Source of the DNA: Aaosphaeria pasadenensis
Taxonomy: Eukaryota; Ascomycota; Dothideomycetes; Pleosporales
Length of the DNA stretch: 64,000 bases
NCBI GenBank assembly: GCA_022813625.1
Contig: JAKLMB010000001.1
Coordinates: 1,860,001-1,924,000 of the forward strand
Direction of reading: 5' to 3'
Shown: piece by piece, positions 1 to 11,379 of the stretch
How the letters are laid out: every line of letters begins with the position of its first letter
Numbering within the stretch: the stretch's first letter is position 1
Notes under the pieces: generated by a model
Seen by the model: the letters and a program-made list of their open reading frames with translations, nothing else
Databases searched by the model: none
What the model was told of the DNA's origin: nothing
Program-made: the position numbers and the translations under genes

Positions 1-630
1 GGAATAGAAGGACATGGTTATCTTGTTTATTTCCATAATAAAATGTAGAGAAAGACAGATCTGAGGAGGCTTACAGTGTTCATATTTGAGAACGAAAGCA
101 TGCATGTGTCAAAACTATTGTCGTGACAGTAGCGCAAAAGCCTAACGGTACTATGGTCGACGTTGGGAGAGCACCCTGATGTCAACCACTAAGCTTATTT
201 AGGTAACCGCTCTTCTCCCAGTTTTCCCACAAACTGTCTCCCCCCAACGAACCGACATTGTGAATCCCTTCCTTGAGACATGTTCCCAGGAGCCAGCATT
301 CTGGTTGTCATGCACGCAGGTACCCGAACACTCGGTCACTGCCAGAGTTAGTCTCCTCGGATTTGCCCTGAACTGGGCCCTAGGTACCTGAAACCAGACC
401 ATGGACGACATCCCTTTCCGCACATCACCGCATGAATATCAGAAACCGCTGTTTAGAAACTTTTCATTTTCATTAAAGGATCCAGCATCGAGAGCTCTCG
501 AGCCACGGATCGGATATCAAGATAGGCTCTTCAGAAGCCCTAGAAAAGGTGGAAGAATTATATACAGCATGCGGATCATTCAGTATCGAAGTCCGAAACA
601 ATTAGAGAATTTTATTGAATGCCTCGTCGT
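1..630. other. Left-edge intergenic stretch
   Basis: No convincing gene. Short open frames on both strands (minus 199-423, plus 401-634) lack a signal peptide, a splice structure or any family motif. The stretch is mostly the 3' flank of the repeat protein that ends at 631. Confidence 0.5.
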
Positions 631-1412
631 TTAGACAAAGACAGCTCCGAGGGCTCCGAGGGCGAGAGCCATCATTCCGGCGTTGGTACCGCCGATGGCA
701 GCGGCGCCAGGGGTCTCGGAGGGCGTCGACGATGCGCTGCCAGTAGTCTGGGCGGGCGCGACAGTGGGCTCTGATACGCCGGATGGGCAGTGCCAGTGGT
801 CACCTGTTAAGAGGTTAGTTCAAGACTATTAGAAGACTCGTATCATTTGAGGTCAGACGTACCATGGGGCTGGCAAGTGGTGGCGGTGACAGTCACAGGT
901 GCCTCAGTGGGCTCTGAAACTCCAGATGGGCAATGCCAGTGGTCGCCTGGAAGAAGGAAAATTAGCCAAAGAACCAATTGAGGAGAACTATATCGTCTAT
1001 CTCGAAGGAGTTAATGATAACCTGCTGAAGAAGAAACTTACCGTGGGGCTCGCACGTGGTAGCGGTAGCCTCATGCTCATGCTCGTGGTCATGATCAGAG
1101 TGAGTCTCGCTGGCCTCGGGCGCAGAAGTAGTGGCCTGAGCAGAAGCTGAGGCAGCCGAGGCAGCAGAAGAGATGATGGACGAGAGAGCTGAAGAGACGA
1201 CAGATTCAACACTGGTGGCAGCTTCTTGTGGGAGGAATGTTGGCTCTGGGACGCCGGAGGGGCAGTGCCTGGATTGATGTTAGTAAAGGGAATATAAAAA
1301 CCGAAGCTTGAATGCTTAGATTGACATACCAATGATCGTCGTGAGGCTCGCAGGTAGTCTGAGCGAGAGCAAGGGCTGGCAGAGCAGCGAGAATGGCGAG
1401 AGCGGCCTTCAT
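631..1412 (-). CDS. Secreted, probably GPI-anchored protein with three Cys/His modules
   Basis: Four exons (1412-1330, 1268-1042, 946-863, 803-631) give 188 aa. Residues 1-17 are a clear signal peptide (MKAALAILAALPALALA). Three copies of a module read TTC(E/Q)PH(G/D)DHWHCPSGV, starting near residues 19, 98 and 126. Between modules 1 and 2 lies a Ser/Ala-rich stalk followed by an acidic His run (SDHDHEHEHE). The tail is Ser/Thr/Gly-rich and ends in a hydrophobic stretch without a charged tail, as in GPI-anchored wall proteins. Introns 2 and 3 split the same Gly codon before DHWHC, so exon 3 (84 nt, phase 1-1) is exactly one module. Each module carries two Cys and three to four His, so metal binding or a disulfide is plausible; that is inference. 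I know no characterised member. Confidence 0.82.
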
Positions 1413-2748
1413 CTTGATATCGGTTTGACGGGTAGCGACTGTTTGATGTCTGGAAGATCGTGTGATCAATTTGTAGCAGGACAAAGTAGCTGTATATCCA
1501 AGATGCAGGAACCAAAAAGCCTCTTCCGATTGAACAGCAGTAGGTCTTATATACCTCGTAGTAAGCATCCGTTTAGCTGTGATCGAATATCAAGCCAAGT
1601 CCGCCTCTTGCTTGGCGAGGACATCGTGGTACTCAACTTGTAGTAAACTTCTCTCTCATCGACACCAATCAACCAGTAAGAAGGTCACATTTGACGTCTT
1701 TCCGAGTCCACTTTCCCACCTGATGGCGGGAAAAGGCTGGAATACGGTATTCGTTGGCCGTGGGGTGGAGCATCCATAAGCTTGGCAGTGAGGCCTTTCG
1801 CTGGTATTGGGATAGAGCCACTGGATGCCTGTGGCGAGACATGGGCAAACGAAACATCGTAACCGAAATGTTGGATTTATTGGTAGCTAAGTTGGATACA
1901 AGCATTCGTCCCGGATGGAACCCTTGTTCATGTTACTCGCCTCTGCTAGAAGAGACATCGTGGGCTAGGCGGTACTGACAGCCGCACTGCATGACTTTGC
2001 AGCAACCGATCGAACTAACATATTCGACAGCTATCAATGTAGAGAATAATAAGTACTACTTTCAATTATAGTAAGTTTGTTCAATATGGCACTCTTTCTG
2101 TACTTTCCAGAGTGATACTAATGCTTGTTCGGGCCAATTCACAAAGGAATCCACTTCTGCTAGCACCTACACAGAAGTACATATTGTTAGAGCTATGACC
2201 CTTAATGTTACATCAAAGCAATGCCCTTCGCGTTCAAAACAGGAAGGAGAACGGAGATTGAGAAGACATCATGGTTGTCACACTCAATTTGCAATAGACA
2301 TGGTCGGGATGTCTACATCTGGCGATTGATGGATCATGTTTCATCACTTTTGCATTGGTAGAAAAGAAGGGCAGCCATTTCTTTTATCTTCAAGCACCTG
2401 GACAAGTCCTACCCTATCACTGAAGTCAATACAAGGAATGCGAGTTATAGTGCCTCACAAGAGGATAGTCTTTTGCCCAATTGGATCAATGAACTAATAG
2501 AGTACATATGAACATAATGGTCCCACAATGATCCAGGGGTCACTACGGGATAGATTTGACCGTATTGCAATAACTACTGTCCTCGTGGTGCAGCTGTTCT
2601 AGTCTACAACATCTAGTAAACCACATTACTGTACTAACCTAAACAGTAACCTCGGATCGCCAAAAGTGTAAGACCATTACAAGCACTCCTCCTCCAACCA
2701 AAACAACATAAAACCCATTTACGATTTCATAGATAACCCCCCCCAAAA
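1413..2748. other. Divergent intergenic region
   Basis: Promoter region shared by the minus-strand repeat protein and the plus-strand MDR oxidoreductase. It is AT-rich from about 1980 onward, with only short open frames. No repeat or RNA gene was seen. Confidence 0.5.
1546..1553 (-). promoter_or_regulatory. TATA box of the Cys/His-module protein
   Basis: On the minus strand it reads TATATAAG, about 135 bp upstream of the ATG at 1412. Confidence 0.5.
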
Positions 2749-3906
2749 ATGGCAAACCAAAACACTGTCTACCGCCTCTCCCACCGCAAAGACTTCTCAG
2801 GCATCACCGCACATCTTGAAGACATCCCTCCCCCCCAACCCCACGAAGTCCTCATCCAAGTCCGGAGCGTCGCCCTCAACTACCGCGACATCAGCATCGC
2901 AACCTCGCGCTACGTCTCACCCGTCAAGGAAAACCTAATCCCATGTTCCGACCTCGCAGGCTCGATCGCAGCCCTAGGATCCGCCGTCACCGACTTCTCC
3001 CTCGGCGACCGCGTCGTCGCCGCCTTCGACCCCACGATCCAGTACGGCCCGCGCCAGGGCCTCGGCGCGGGACTCGGAGGCATGGTCGACGGCGTCCTGC
3101 GCGCCTACGTCACGCTTCCGAGCACCTGCGTCATCAGGATCCCGCCGGAGGGCGACGCGGAGCAGAGCTGGGGCGAGTGGGCGAGTCTGGTGTGCACGGG
3201 CGTCACAGCGTGGAATGCTCTCTTCGGAAACGTGCCTTTGAAGCCGGGGCAGAGTGTGCTTTGTCAAGGTGAGGATTCCTTTTGTTCGTTTTCTCATTTC
3301 TTCACAAGCGGGTGTTGGGATGGAAGAGTTCTGCTGTGGGATTGAGTTGTTGAGTTGCTTTGGGTTAATTGCGTAGGTACCGGCGGCGTTTCGATCACCG
3401 CGTTGGTCTTCGCCAAAGCGGCTGGGGCGACTGTCATCTTGACGTCTTCGAGCGACGAAAAGCTCGAGATGGTGAAGAGGAGGTTTGGCGCTGACCACAC
3501 CGTCAACTACGAAACCTCGCCGGACTGGGCGGAAGAGGCACTCCGCATCACGAAAGGTAGGGGCTTGGACTTCGTTATCGAGAATTGCGGCTCCGGAACT
3601 ATTAGCCAGAGTCTCAAAGCGGTCGCGTACGGGGGTATTGTGGCGTGTATTGGGTTCTTGTCGCCGGCGAAGCAGGAGGATATGCCGGATGTCGCTAAAC
3701 TTGCGTTGCTGAAGGGTGCGGTCGTGAGGGGGATTCAGGTGGGGAGTAAACAGATGCTGGAAGATGTTGTAAGGTTTGTGGCTGCGAGAAACTTGCGCAT
3801 CCCGATTGATAGGGAGTTTGGGTTCAGTAGGGAGGAGGTCGTCAGGGCGTATGAGTACGTTCGGTCTGGTAAGCATGTGGGGAAGGTGTGTATCAATGTG
3901 TCGTGA
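2749..3906 (+). CDS. MDR-superfamily NAD(P)-dependent oxidoreductase (quinone-reductase/alcohol-dehydrogenase-like)
   Basis: Two exons (2749-3268, 3377-3906) give 349 aa. The N-terminal GroES-like half carries the fungal MDR signature PCSDLAGSIAALG. The C-terminal Rossmann half has GTGGVSITALVFAKAAGAT (the NADPH-binding loop), with SSSDEKL at the end of the second strand. The intron falls just before GTGGVS (CAA G|GTGAGG ... GTAG|GT ACC). The structural-zinc Cys cluster of classical alcohol dehydrogenases is absent, so it belongs with zinc-independent quinone or enone reductases. No signal peptide, hence probably cytosolic. The substrate cannot be told from sequence. Confidence 0.9.
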
Positions 3907-4219
3907 TATCTATCTATTGCCTCTGCCAAAATAATTCCGCAATAAATTTGGTCAATACGGAATAATTAAGTGGTGAGTGGTGAGTGGTGAGTGGTATAAG
4001 TAGTCATATAAGTTTTCATCGAGCAGTCCTGAAACCCGAGTCATAGATCGTTATATGTTCTCATTAGATACTATCATGAAGCTCTCTACCGCAATTTGAG
4101 TAATACGCGATGTGTATACGTCGAGGCGGGAGATACAACATAAAAGAATGATGGTATAGGGTTGTACAACAAATCACGTACCCACCAACGCCGACCCAAC
4201 ATAAAAATCATGAAACCTC
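3907..4219. other. Convergent intergenic spacer
   Basis: 3' flanks of the MDR oxidoreductase and the FAD oxidoreductase. It holds only the heptamer repeat noted separately. Confidence 0.5.
3971..3995. repeat. Heptamer tandem repeat (TGGTGAG)3.6
   Basis: Three perfect copies of tggtgag plus a partial fourth, in the 3' flank of the MDR oxidoreductase. Likely a simple microsatellite. Confidence 0.85.
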
Positions 4220-5733
4220 TCATGCAGCGGTAGGAACAGTCTTGAGTCCCACATCGCTCATCTGGACCTCCTTACCATCCAGTACTTCCTTCTCCACAAG
4301 GTCAGTCAAACCCAAGTACGCAATGTTACCGGTCCAGCCGAGATCAGGACCGAAGTAGTCCTGCATGAGCTGGGCGCCGAACTTCATTCCATCCTTACCG
4401 TACGTCAAGCACTGCTTTCCAACGGCAATGCCAATGACGTTCTCGTACGGAGTGAGCGTTGCGAGCTTCAACTTCTCCTCGCCTTCCGCCTTCTCGGAGT
4501 TCAGGATGCTAGCATAGACGTTGGCGCTCGCGACCTCGCCCATGTACATGGCTCCACCCGCACGCTTGATGCCGGTCCATGCGACGCAGTCTCCTGCGCC
4601 GAAGTGAGCCTCGTGGTTGGGGATCACGTTCTTCATGTGGATTTCGGTCGTGATCATCATCTCCTTGTTCTCGTCGAGAGAATCGGCGGGCATGAAGGCG
4701 GTGGTGGGGGATCCCTTGCGGGTCGTGTCGAGTGCGAGGTGGGCGGTCAGGGTCTCGCCGTTGGCGAGAGTGACATGCTGCATGCCGTCGTCGAGGTCGG
4801 TAATGGTGGCGCGGTTGCCGAGGACGACTTTGACGCCCTCTTCGATAAGGAGGTCCTTGACTTTCTCCTTGACCTCTGAGGGGAGTGGCTCGGAGGATAG
4901 GACTTCTTTGCGGGAGTGGACGAGGGTCACCTCGATTTCTGGGTAGTAGTTCTTGATCTCGCCAGCGAATTCAATTCCAACGGCGCCTGAATAGTGACGT
5001 CAATTGTTTTGTCGTTGTTGCTGGGCGAATGCTCGAGACATGACTTACCAGCGCCGATGATGACGACCTTGCGGCCCTTTTGCGAAGCTTCGCTTCCACC
5101 AGTGATCCTCTTGTGAAGATCCGCCCCATCCTTCATGTACTCATGATAGCTTCCATACTTTGGAACAGCTGGCCAGTGCCTCTTGAGACCCGTAGATACG
5201 ATGACATAGTCATAGCCCTGGTGTTGGGTCTTGCCGCTGCGATCCTGCCATTCTGCGACCTTTGCCTCTGGGTCGATCTTGGTGACGGATCCGTGCTTGA
5301 AAGTAAGATCCTTCTGTGATCGGAACTCGTTGATGTGTGAGAATCGCTTCCACATCTTCGAAGTGAACTTTGGTGTCACGTGTGCAAGGGGTGCACCAAC
5401 GGAGTGGACTAGAATGGTGGTGTGAGCCTCTGACCATCGGTAAAATGGAAAAGGAGAAAAAATGGAAATGGATTTGGACATACAGTAGCCATCGCGAGAA
5501 TCAATCACGGTGATTTCGACACCGTTCTTTGATTTGGTTCCCTTGAGTCCCTCGGCGTAGTTCTGGTACATTGTGTCCTTGACCTTGCCATCTCTCAATG
5601 CTAGTAGCGTGGTCAGGGCCGTGATGCCAGCATAGGCACACCCCACAATAAGGACTCTGTGCGGCGCGGAGAGCGACAACGATCCCATCGCATTAAGGGA
5701 GTTGAGCCCCTCGGCTGAAGTCTGGTATCTCAT
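4220..5733 (-). CDS. AIF/AMID-like FAD-dependent pyridine nucleotide-disulphide oxidoreductase
   Basis: Three exons (5733-5484, 5408-5049, 4986-4220) give 458 aa. The FAD-binding start reads RVLIVGCAYAGITA, with Ala-Tyr in the dinucleotide loop. The family motif RDGYFHSVGAPLAHV is restored only if intron 1 ends at CTAG before 5408. The second Rossmann motif, VVIIGAGAVGIEFAGEIK, spans intron 2. A late FAD-contact motif HFGAGDC follows. The protein resembles apoptosis-inducing-factor-like/AMID and type II NADH dehydrogenases, which oxidise NAD(P)H and reduce quinones. An in-frame Met (MGSLSLS) 15 residues in could be the true start. The promoter carries a paired iron-GATA-type palindrome (5815-5841), suggesting iron or nitrogen control. 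Confidence 0.9.
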
Positions 5734-7116
5734 TTCGAAGTATATGAATAGAAAAATAAAACCTGAAAATGAGAATGGGGAGTAGAGAGGGGAGGAGAAG
5801 GGGAGGGAAAGAAGAAGATCTGATAAAGTTTATCAGATCTTTCGGCCTATATACGTTTGCCGGGAAGACGCGACTAGTCTCGCTCTAACCGATGTCGGCC
5901 CAGAGAACGATGTCATCTGTTGGAACATATTTGTGGAAATGCCGTAATAATGCTAATAAACTGCCTGTAAGACCACACAAACTCTCTTTCCTTTGGGAGT
6001 GTCCCGTTGTGGTTAATTGCGCCGCGTATCACAAGCACATCGCAAGCATCCACAAACCGTCGAAATTGGCCACCCGAATTGGTGGCGGATGGTGATTGGT
6101 CGACACTTACCGTGTGGCACATCATTTCAAAGTTCCCTAATGATGGCAGGTTTGCTTTACAGACGTTCTATATTGAAAGCTCTGGTAGGCTATATTGTTG
6201 GTGATGATATACAATTACCAGTATAGTCACTTACGTAGTCTTGTATTCAGCTCTCAATCGGCTCAAAATGTCACCTTTGAAAAACGTCCCGTGTTGGACA
6301 GAGCTAACAGCCACCCGTAATCTAACCCATCCGGTACCCACCGCGGACTGAAGAATTTTTATCAGATCCTCCCCATCTCCTGCAGGCGCGGGCTTGGCTC
6401 CGCTCTTGGAAGGACCATGATGTTCCCCATCAAAGAGGTTTAGATAGAATTGTACCTAGGTAACTAATGGTCATAACACTCTCTTATTAACCTGTCACTC
6501 AGCTAGTTAACTCAACATCGTCTCTCCTTCCCGCCTCTTTACTCAGGCCCATTCTTACCCTCCCAACAGTACGCCTGATCGGGGTGCCTGAACAGATTTG
6601 CCCTTTTGGAGGAGCTCCTCCATGATGTCTCTGCCAACATCATATATATGATTTGTGTCACTGTCATTGCTTTTTCCCTCTCTTGGATCCATTTGCACTC
6701 TGGACACGTCCAGGTCGGCTCTGTCGGTACTTGAACGTCTCCTCACCGGTTGTTTGACAATGAGCGATATACGTACCCCATGCCGTCATTGGTCGCTGCA
6801 ATAGCTCTCAGACATTACCATCCTCTGCTAGGCGGGCCCACACTATATCACGTAGCGTATCACCATACCCCATCCATCCGGATGTCCCTGGAATCAGGAT
6901 TCTAGAAGACGTATCTCTAGTAAGCTTGTGCTTCGTAACCCCCAGAGCGGGATGTAATTGACGACAGTTCACGGCTATGCTTTCGGAAGGCAACTCAATT
7001 GAGCTATGTGTACGCATTGCAACATACCACAGAGTAGATTTTATTAGAAGAAGATACTATGTAAAACTAAAGAAACCAGTACAGCCCAACAGAGACTGAT
7101 TGCCCTTCAAGATGGT
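5734..7116. other. Gene-free stretch, 5' region of the FAD oxidoreductase
   Basis: Contains a TATA box (5848-5853), the GATA palindrome and a purine-rich leader (5775-5815). From about 6000 to 7116 only short open frames without family features were found. Confidence 0.5.
5815..5841. promoter_or_regulatory. 27-bp perfect palindrome with two opposed ATCTGATAA sites
   Basis: Thirteen-base arms surround one central G (5828). Each arm contains ATCTGATAA (plus strand 5818-5826; mirror copy 5830-5838), which fits the ATCWGATAA consensus described for fungal iron-GATA repressors (SreA/Urbs1 type) and the general HGATAR GATA core. It lies 82-108 bp upstream of the ATG at 5733, just downstream of a TATATA box at 5848-5853, where the transcription start is expected. 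Confidence 0.65.
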
Positions 7117-8242
7117 CTAATTGCTGAAGTTGTCCTTGAAGAACTTCTGCAAGGTCAGCAATTCCACATCTTGACCACTCTTCCCTCTGGCTTCGGCACC
7201 GTTCTTCTTCAGCTCGGCCGTATCCTTACTGTCCGTCGCGACACCGTAGTATCGTCCACCTGACTCTTGACAGAATCCGAACATATGCTTTACGGTGTCC
7301 AATGCACGAATACCATACGTCTCCAGGTCTTTCCACGGAATCTCTTCGAACCGAGCTTTCTTGCCCGTAACTATGGACACTTAGTATATCAAGCGGCAAT
7401 CGGGAACTCATCATGATCATTGCTTACCTTTCTCAAACCCCTCAATCATATCTGGCAATGAGGAAATGTCGCTGACACCTTGCACAAACTTGCCATTCCA
7501 GCGTTCCGGATCGAGGAAGACGCCATGGACGATGTCTCCGTAGTCATTGGCAATCGCGATGAAAGGGATATCTTCTTTCCCACCCCACCTCGGAGCCTTG
7601 AACACCAAAGTGCCATCATCGGATGGCGTGTACGGGAACCCACCGAACACACCCGCCATCTCAGGACTGAGGAAGTTTTCAAAGTACCATCCGGGGGACA
7701 CGGTGGCGGTAGACTGAAAGGCTCCAGTAGACTTGGCATATTCACCAATAGCATGTTTTTCTGTTGATATATCAGTCTCCCATCATCAAGTTCGGCCTGT
7801 AAAGGCAAAGTGCAGAAACAAGATACATACCATCAAACGCCTGGACAGGAATCTTCCCCTCCGTAGTCTCCCTCGCAGACGCCATCCCACTATAAACAAA
7901 CACACTCACCCCCGCCTCAACAGCAGCATCGACAACAATCCTCCCAAGATCAAGTTCCGTCCTCTTCTCCTCCGGATTCTCAAAAACCGCATCGTCGCTG
8001 TTCGTATTCACGAACACGCCCCAGGAGCCTTTGAAAGCCGCGACCAAGGACTCTTTGTCCCATCCATCCGCCTTGACCACTTCGACGCCCGACGAAGAGA
8101 TCTTGAGTGCGGAGTCGGAGGATGGATTGCGGGTGATGGCACGCAGCTTGAAGGATTTGTTGGCGTTGGATTGTAAAGATTGTAAGACCGACGAGCCTTG
8201 CGCTCCTGTTGCGCCGAAAACGGTGATAAGTTTGGATGACAT
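7117..8242 (-). CDS. NmrA-like NAD(P)-binding protein
   Basis: Three exons (8242-7831, 7760-7428, 7370-7117) give 332 aa. The N-terminus SKLITVFGATGAQGSS is the GxxGxxG dinucleotide loop of NmrA-like atypical SDRs. It continues with LRAITRNPSS, the basic segment that reads NADP(H), and VFVYSGMASA. Exon 1 joins exon 2 inside a Glu codon to give QAFDEKHAIGEYAKSTG. The classical YxxxK pair is not obvious, as in NmrA and HSCARG, so a redox-sensor or an isoflavone-reductase-like role are both possible. I chose the ATG at 8242 directly before the Rossmann strand; an upstream in-frame ATG at 8269 would add nine residues. Confidence 0.88.
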
Positions 8243-10102
8243 TGTCGTAGTATATTCCAATTGATACAATTATATGTGTTCAAGTAAACAAGTCGTCGTA
8301 GATGTGCGAATGGTTTCAAGATGGAAGAGTAGAAGATTGATGTCTCTGTATATCTCCTCCTCGGGATCCATACATGCCATCTTTATACAAACAATCCTCC
8401 CACCCTCGACCATCCTTCGCAACCCGCGGATTCCATACTAGTACCTCCCAGACATCATCAAGTAATTGGCCGCGTATCACCAACGCCGCTTCTGTAACCC
8501 ACCTACTCGACAGTAGCCATTCAGACGTCCCGATCCAGCCAAAATGCACCCACAGAAGCAACCAGAGCTCACAAACACCGGACGAATCCATCTCCAAAAC
8601 AAAGCCATCAAGCCATCTCCCAGGCATCTACATTTTTCCAATCCTTGGCGATGACCAAAACGTGCTTATTCCTACTCCTAGAACGACACCTTGTGTTACG
8701 AAAGTAGGCATGCCAAGAGCGGGGATTAGTAAACACAAATCGCATTGCTCGTAAACAAAGAGACCGGCGAATCAGAATACGGGATGTAGGTGGAAATGGT
8801 AGGAGTGGTTGTCGAAACAGAAGGTGAGGTTTATTGTGGCTGGTTGGATACGTGACGTACGGTTCTGGATGATTACTGATGGTGCGGTTTTCCTTCTCGC
8901 TAAAGGGCGGAGGGGAGGGGAGCGATGAATGGCGGAGGTCACGTGAGGGGACTAGCCTTTGTTCAATGGTTATGTATTATTATGGTCGTTAGGCGGTATG
9001 AGGGAGGGAGATGGGTAGGTCAGTCGATCAGGCAGACATATTTATTCTTCCTGGTGGGACTTCGTTCAGGGGCAGCGCGTTTAAAAAGTGGATTTTGTGG
9101 GTGTCGTTGGAGTGAACAGATGGGGGTTTTGATCATGAATTGTACAGCGACATGGAATTAAGTTTTGATCAGGGTTCAAGTCGCTTTCTAGTGAGAATCA
9201 GTGATTCTTTAAACACGTGTGATGAATGCCAGTGCTGCGACAGGGAATCGCAATCGGCCGTAAGAACAGCCGTTTCCTTATTCCTCGTTATGCGAAACCT
9301 CGATCTCGGTGATCGGGAAAAGTTAACCACTCGTGAGATACGCATACGATAGAACAGGGCGAAAACTTCCTGTGGGAATACGTATGCGCATAACATATGG
9401 ACGGCAGCCAGCCCTACCAAGGCTGAGTTGGATCTCGCAGGCCCAGAGCCTCAATCCAAGCACCGCGTGAACAAATGAACGTTCGCGATCGTATTGGCTA
9501 ACCGAGACTGGGATGCTCCAACGTGGGAATATCATTCCGTACGGGAAAATTAGGACGAAGGAGCTATAGAAATGTTTCAAGGTGCTCGAGTAACGGGGTT
9601 TTGGGAAAGGATGTCAGCATCGAAGCGTGGGATTCGCATGTGGCGCAGCGCACTATTCGTCGAGCACGACAAGCTTTTACGGACTTTGGTCATGGAATCG
9701 TAAGATCCAATGGTATTGAGTTGTTTATGAGGGGCGAGATGGAGGTTCCATTTCGCAATATTCGTTGGATATGAAACGGGGCGAGAGGCACGCGCCCCCT
9801 CCGTTTCCTTCGGCTCGTCATGCTTATCGTGAGATGTTATGAGGGTTTCTATCGATATAGAGGAGTATGCACCGAACGCCGACGCGCTAGAGTAACCGAC
9901 TAGTATTCCTCCGGAGTTTTCATGATGCAGCTTGATCTTGGCCGTTTACTGGTTTACAGTCGTGGCCCGTAATAGATGACTTTATATAAGAAGGGTTCCG
10001 GGAGATCTACCAAAACATTAACACAATTGGATATTAACGAAACTTACTTGACGTAAGGGCTTACATTTCTTTAGACTTTGTTTTAGCATTCACTCTTTCA
10101 AG
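8243..10102. other. 1.9-kb gene-free divergent region
   Basis: Short open frames on both strands (for example plus 8374-8754, 126 codons, Ser/Thr/Pro-rich; plus 9523-9774) have no recognisable domain, good splice pair or signal peptide. The right end is the promoter of the GH128 gene. Confidence 0.5.
9983..9990 (+). promoter_or_regulatory. TATA box of the GH128 gene
   Basis: TATATAAG, about 115 bp upstream of the ATG at 10103. Confidence 0.5.
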
Positions 10103-11008
10103 ATGATCTCGCCTATCTTTCTCTTCACAGTGCTTGAAGCGCTTACTTTAGTCGATGCTAGAGTGCATGGCAATGACCACACTCACCACGCCAGGGCTGA
10201 CAGTGCGGGCAAAAGAGGTCTCGCCTTCAACGACGCGGGATTGACGAAATTGTTCGAGTCAAACAAAAAGTTTTCCTGGATGTACAATTGGGGCCAGACC
10301 GTTACAGATGCTGCTAAGTTCGACTATGTCCCCATGCTGCACAGCAATAAGACCGAGCACACGGAGACTTGGGAAGCAAATTTGAAGACGTCTGTTGATG
10401 CAGGAGCTACGCATGTGTTTAGTTTCAATGAGCCGGACCAGTGCGGGTACGTCCCTATCACTCTCTCGTTTATAGCACGTAGCTAACATGCCAATAGTGA
10501 AAAGTCAGGTGGAGCTTGCATGCAAGACATCGATCTCACTGTCGACACACACAAGAAATACATCCAGAAACTCGCAGAGGAGTATCCAAAACTCAAGCTC
10601 GGCGCGCCAGCCGTCACCAACGGCGTCGAAGATGAGGTTACCAAGGCCAAGATGGGCATCGAGTTCCTCAAGGAGTTCCTCAGCAAGTGCGACGGTTGCA
10701 AGATCGATTTCCTCGTTGCTCATTGGTACTCTCCACCTGATGTCAAGGCGTTCCAACAGCATCTAGTGAACGTCTACGCCGCTAATGAGAATAAGACGGC
10801 GATTTGGGTGACGGAGTTTGGCGTGACTGGTGAGCCTGCGCAGATGACTGGTGAGCCTGCGCAGCAGTTCTTGAAGGAGGTTCTGCCTTGGATGGACGAG
10901 CAGGATTGGATTGAACGTTATGCCTACCAGTGGGTTGCACCGGGCAGCCTTGTGACTGAAGACGGCCAGCAGCTCTCTCCGTTGGGTGAGGTATATGCTA
11001 CAACTTGA
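10103..11008 (+). CDS. GH128 (Asl1-like) secreted beta-1,3-glucanase
   Basis: Two exons (10103-10446, 10498-11008) give 284 aa. Residues 1-19 form a signal peptide ending at VDA. The catalytic core carries FNEPDQCG (Glu of NEP, acid/base; the intron splits the following Gly codon) and IWVTEFGV (nucleophile Glu), the two conserved acids of GH128. KRGLAFND near residue 32 is the typical start of the domain. The family cleaves beta-1,3-glucan and acts at the fungal cell wall. The loop after the nucleophile strand holds an in-frame 21-bp tandem duplication giving TGEPAQMTGEPAQ. No carbohydrate-binding module or GPI tail is seen. Confidence 0.92.
10823..10864 (+). repeat. 21-bp direct tandem duplication inside the GH128 CDS
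   Basis: Copies at 10823-10843 and 10844-10864 differ only in their first base (g/a). The unit adds seven residues (TGEPAQM) right after the nucleophile motif TEFGV. Confidence 0.9.
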
Positions 11009-11379
11009 TAGATGTTATTGGGTCACTCGGCGTACTAGCATAGTTGGCGTTTTATTCTTTGCATGACTGTAGAACAGTCGGAGTTTAACATCTAGCGCTA
11101 ATTTAATTGTCCTTTTCGGTTTTCAAAATCACAATTGAGCGGATTTGTCAATCCTTTCCAGTACTTACAATCCTCGATTTTTTACCAACTTCTTAGTTAC
11201 ATATTGTGACCTACATTTGAACATGACCAAAATTTCCAAGACAGGGAAAAATTAACAATGAACTTATGTCGTAAAGCTGCATGAGAGATACTAGTGAGAG
11301 TCGCTAAATTGAGGAGCGCTGCGATGCACCAACAGTCTCATTGAGTCCCAATACAAGCACCTTTTCTTGTCTGAAAAGT
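11009..11379. other. Convergent intergenic spacer
   Basis: AT-rich 3' flanks of the GH128 and Gfo/Idh/MocA genes. Nothing else recognised. Confidence 0.5.

Noticed and set aside
199..423. 74-codon minus-strand frame with several Cys
   Set aside because: No signal peptide or Cys pattern of a known small secreted family; could be an exon of something longer but no partner exon was found.
2974..3876. 300-codon minus-strand frame antisense to the MDR oxidoreductase
   Set aside because: Arg/Asp-rich shadow of a GC-rich coding region; the plus strand has clear family motifs.
9171..9182. gggttcaagtcg, resembling a tRNA B box
   Set aside because: No A box, acceptor stem or anticodon arm upstream.
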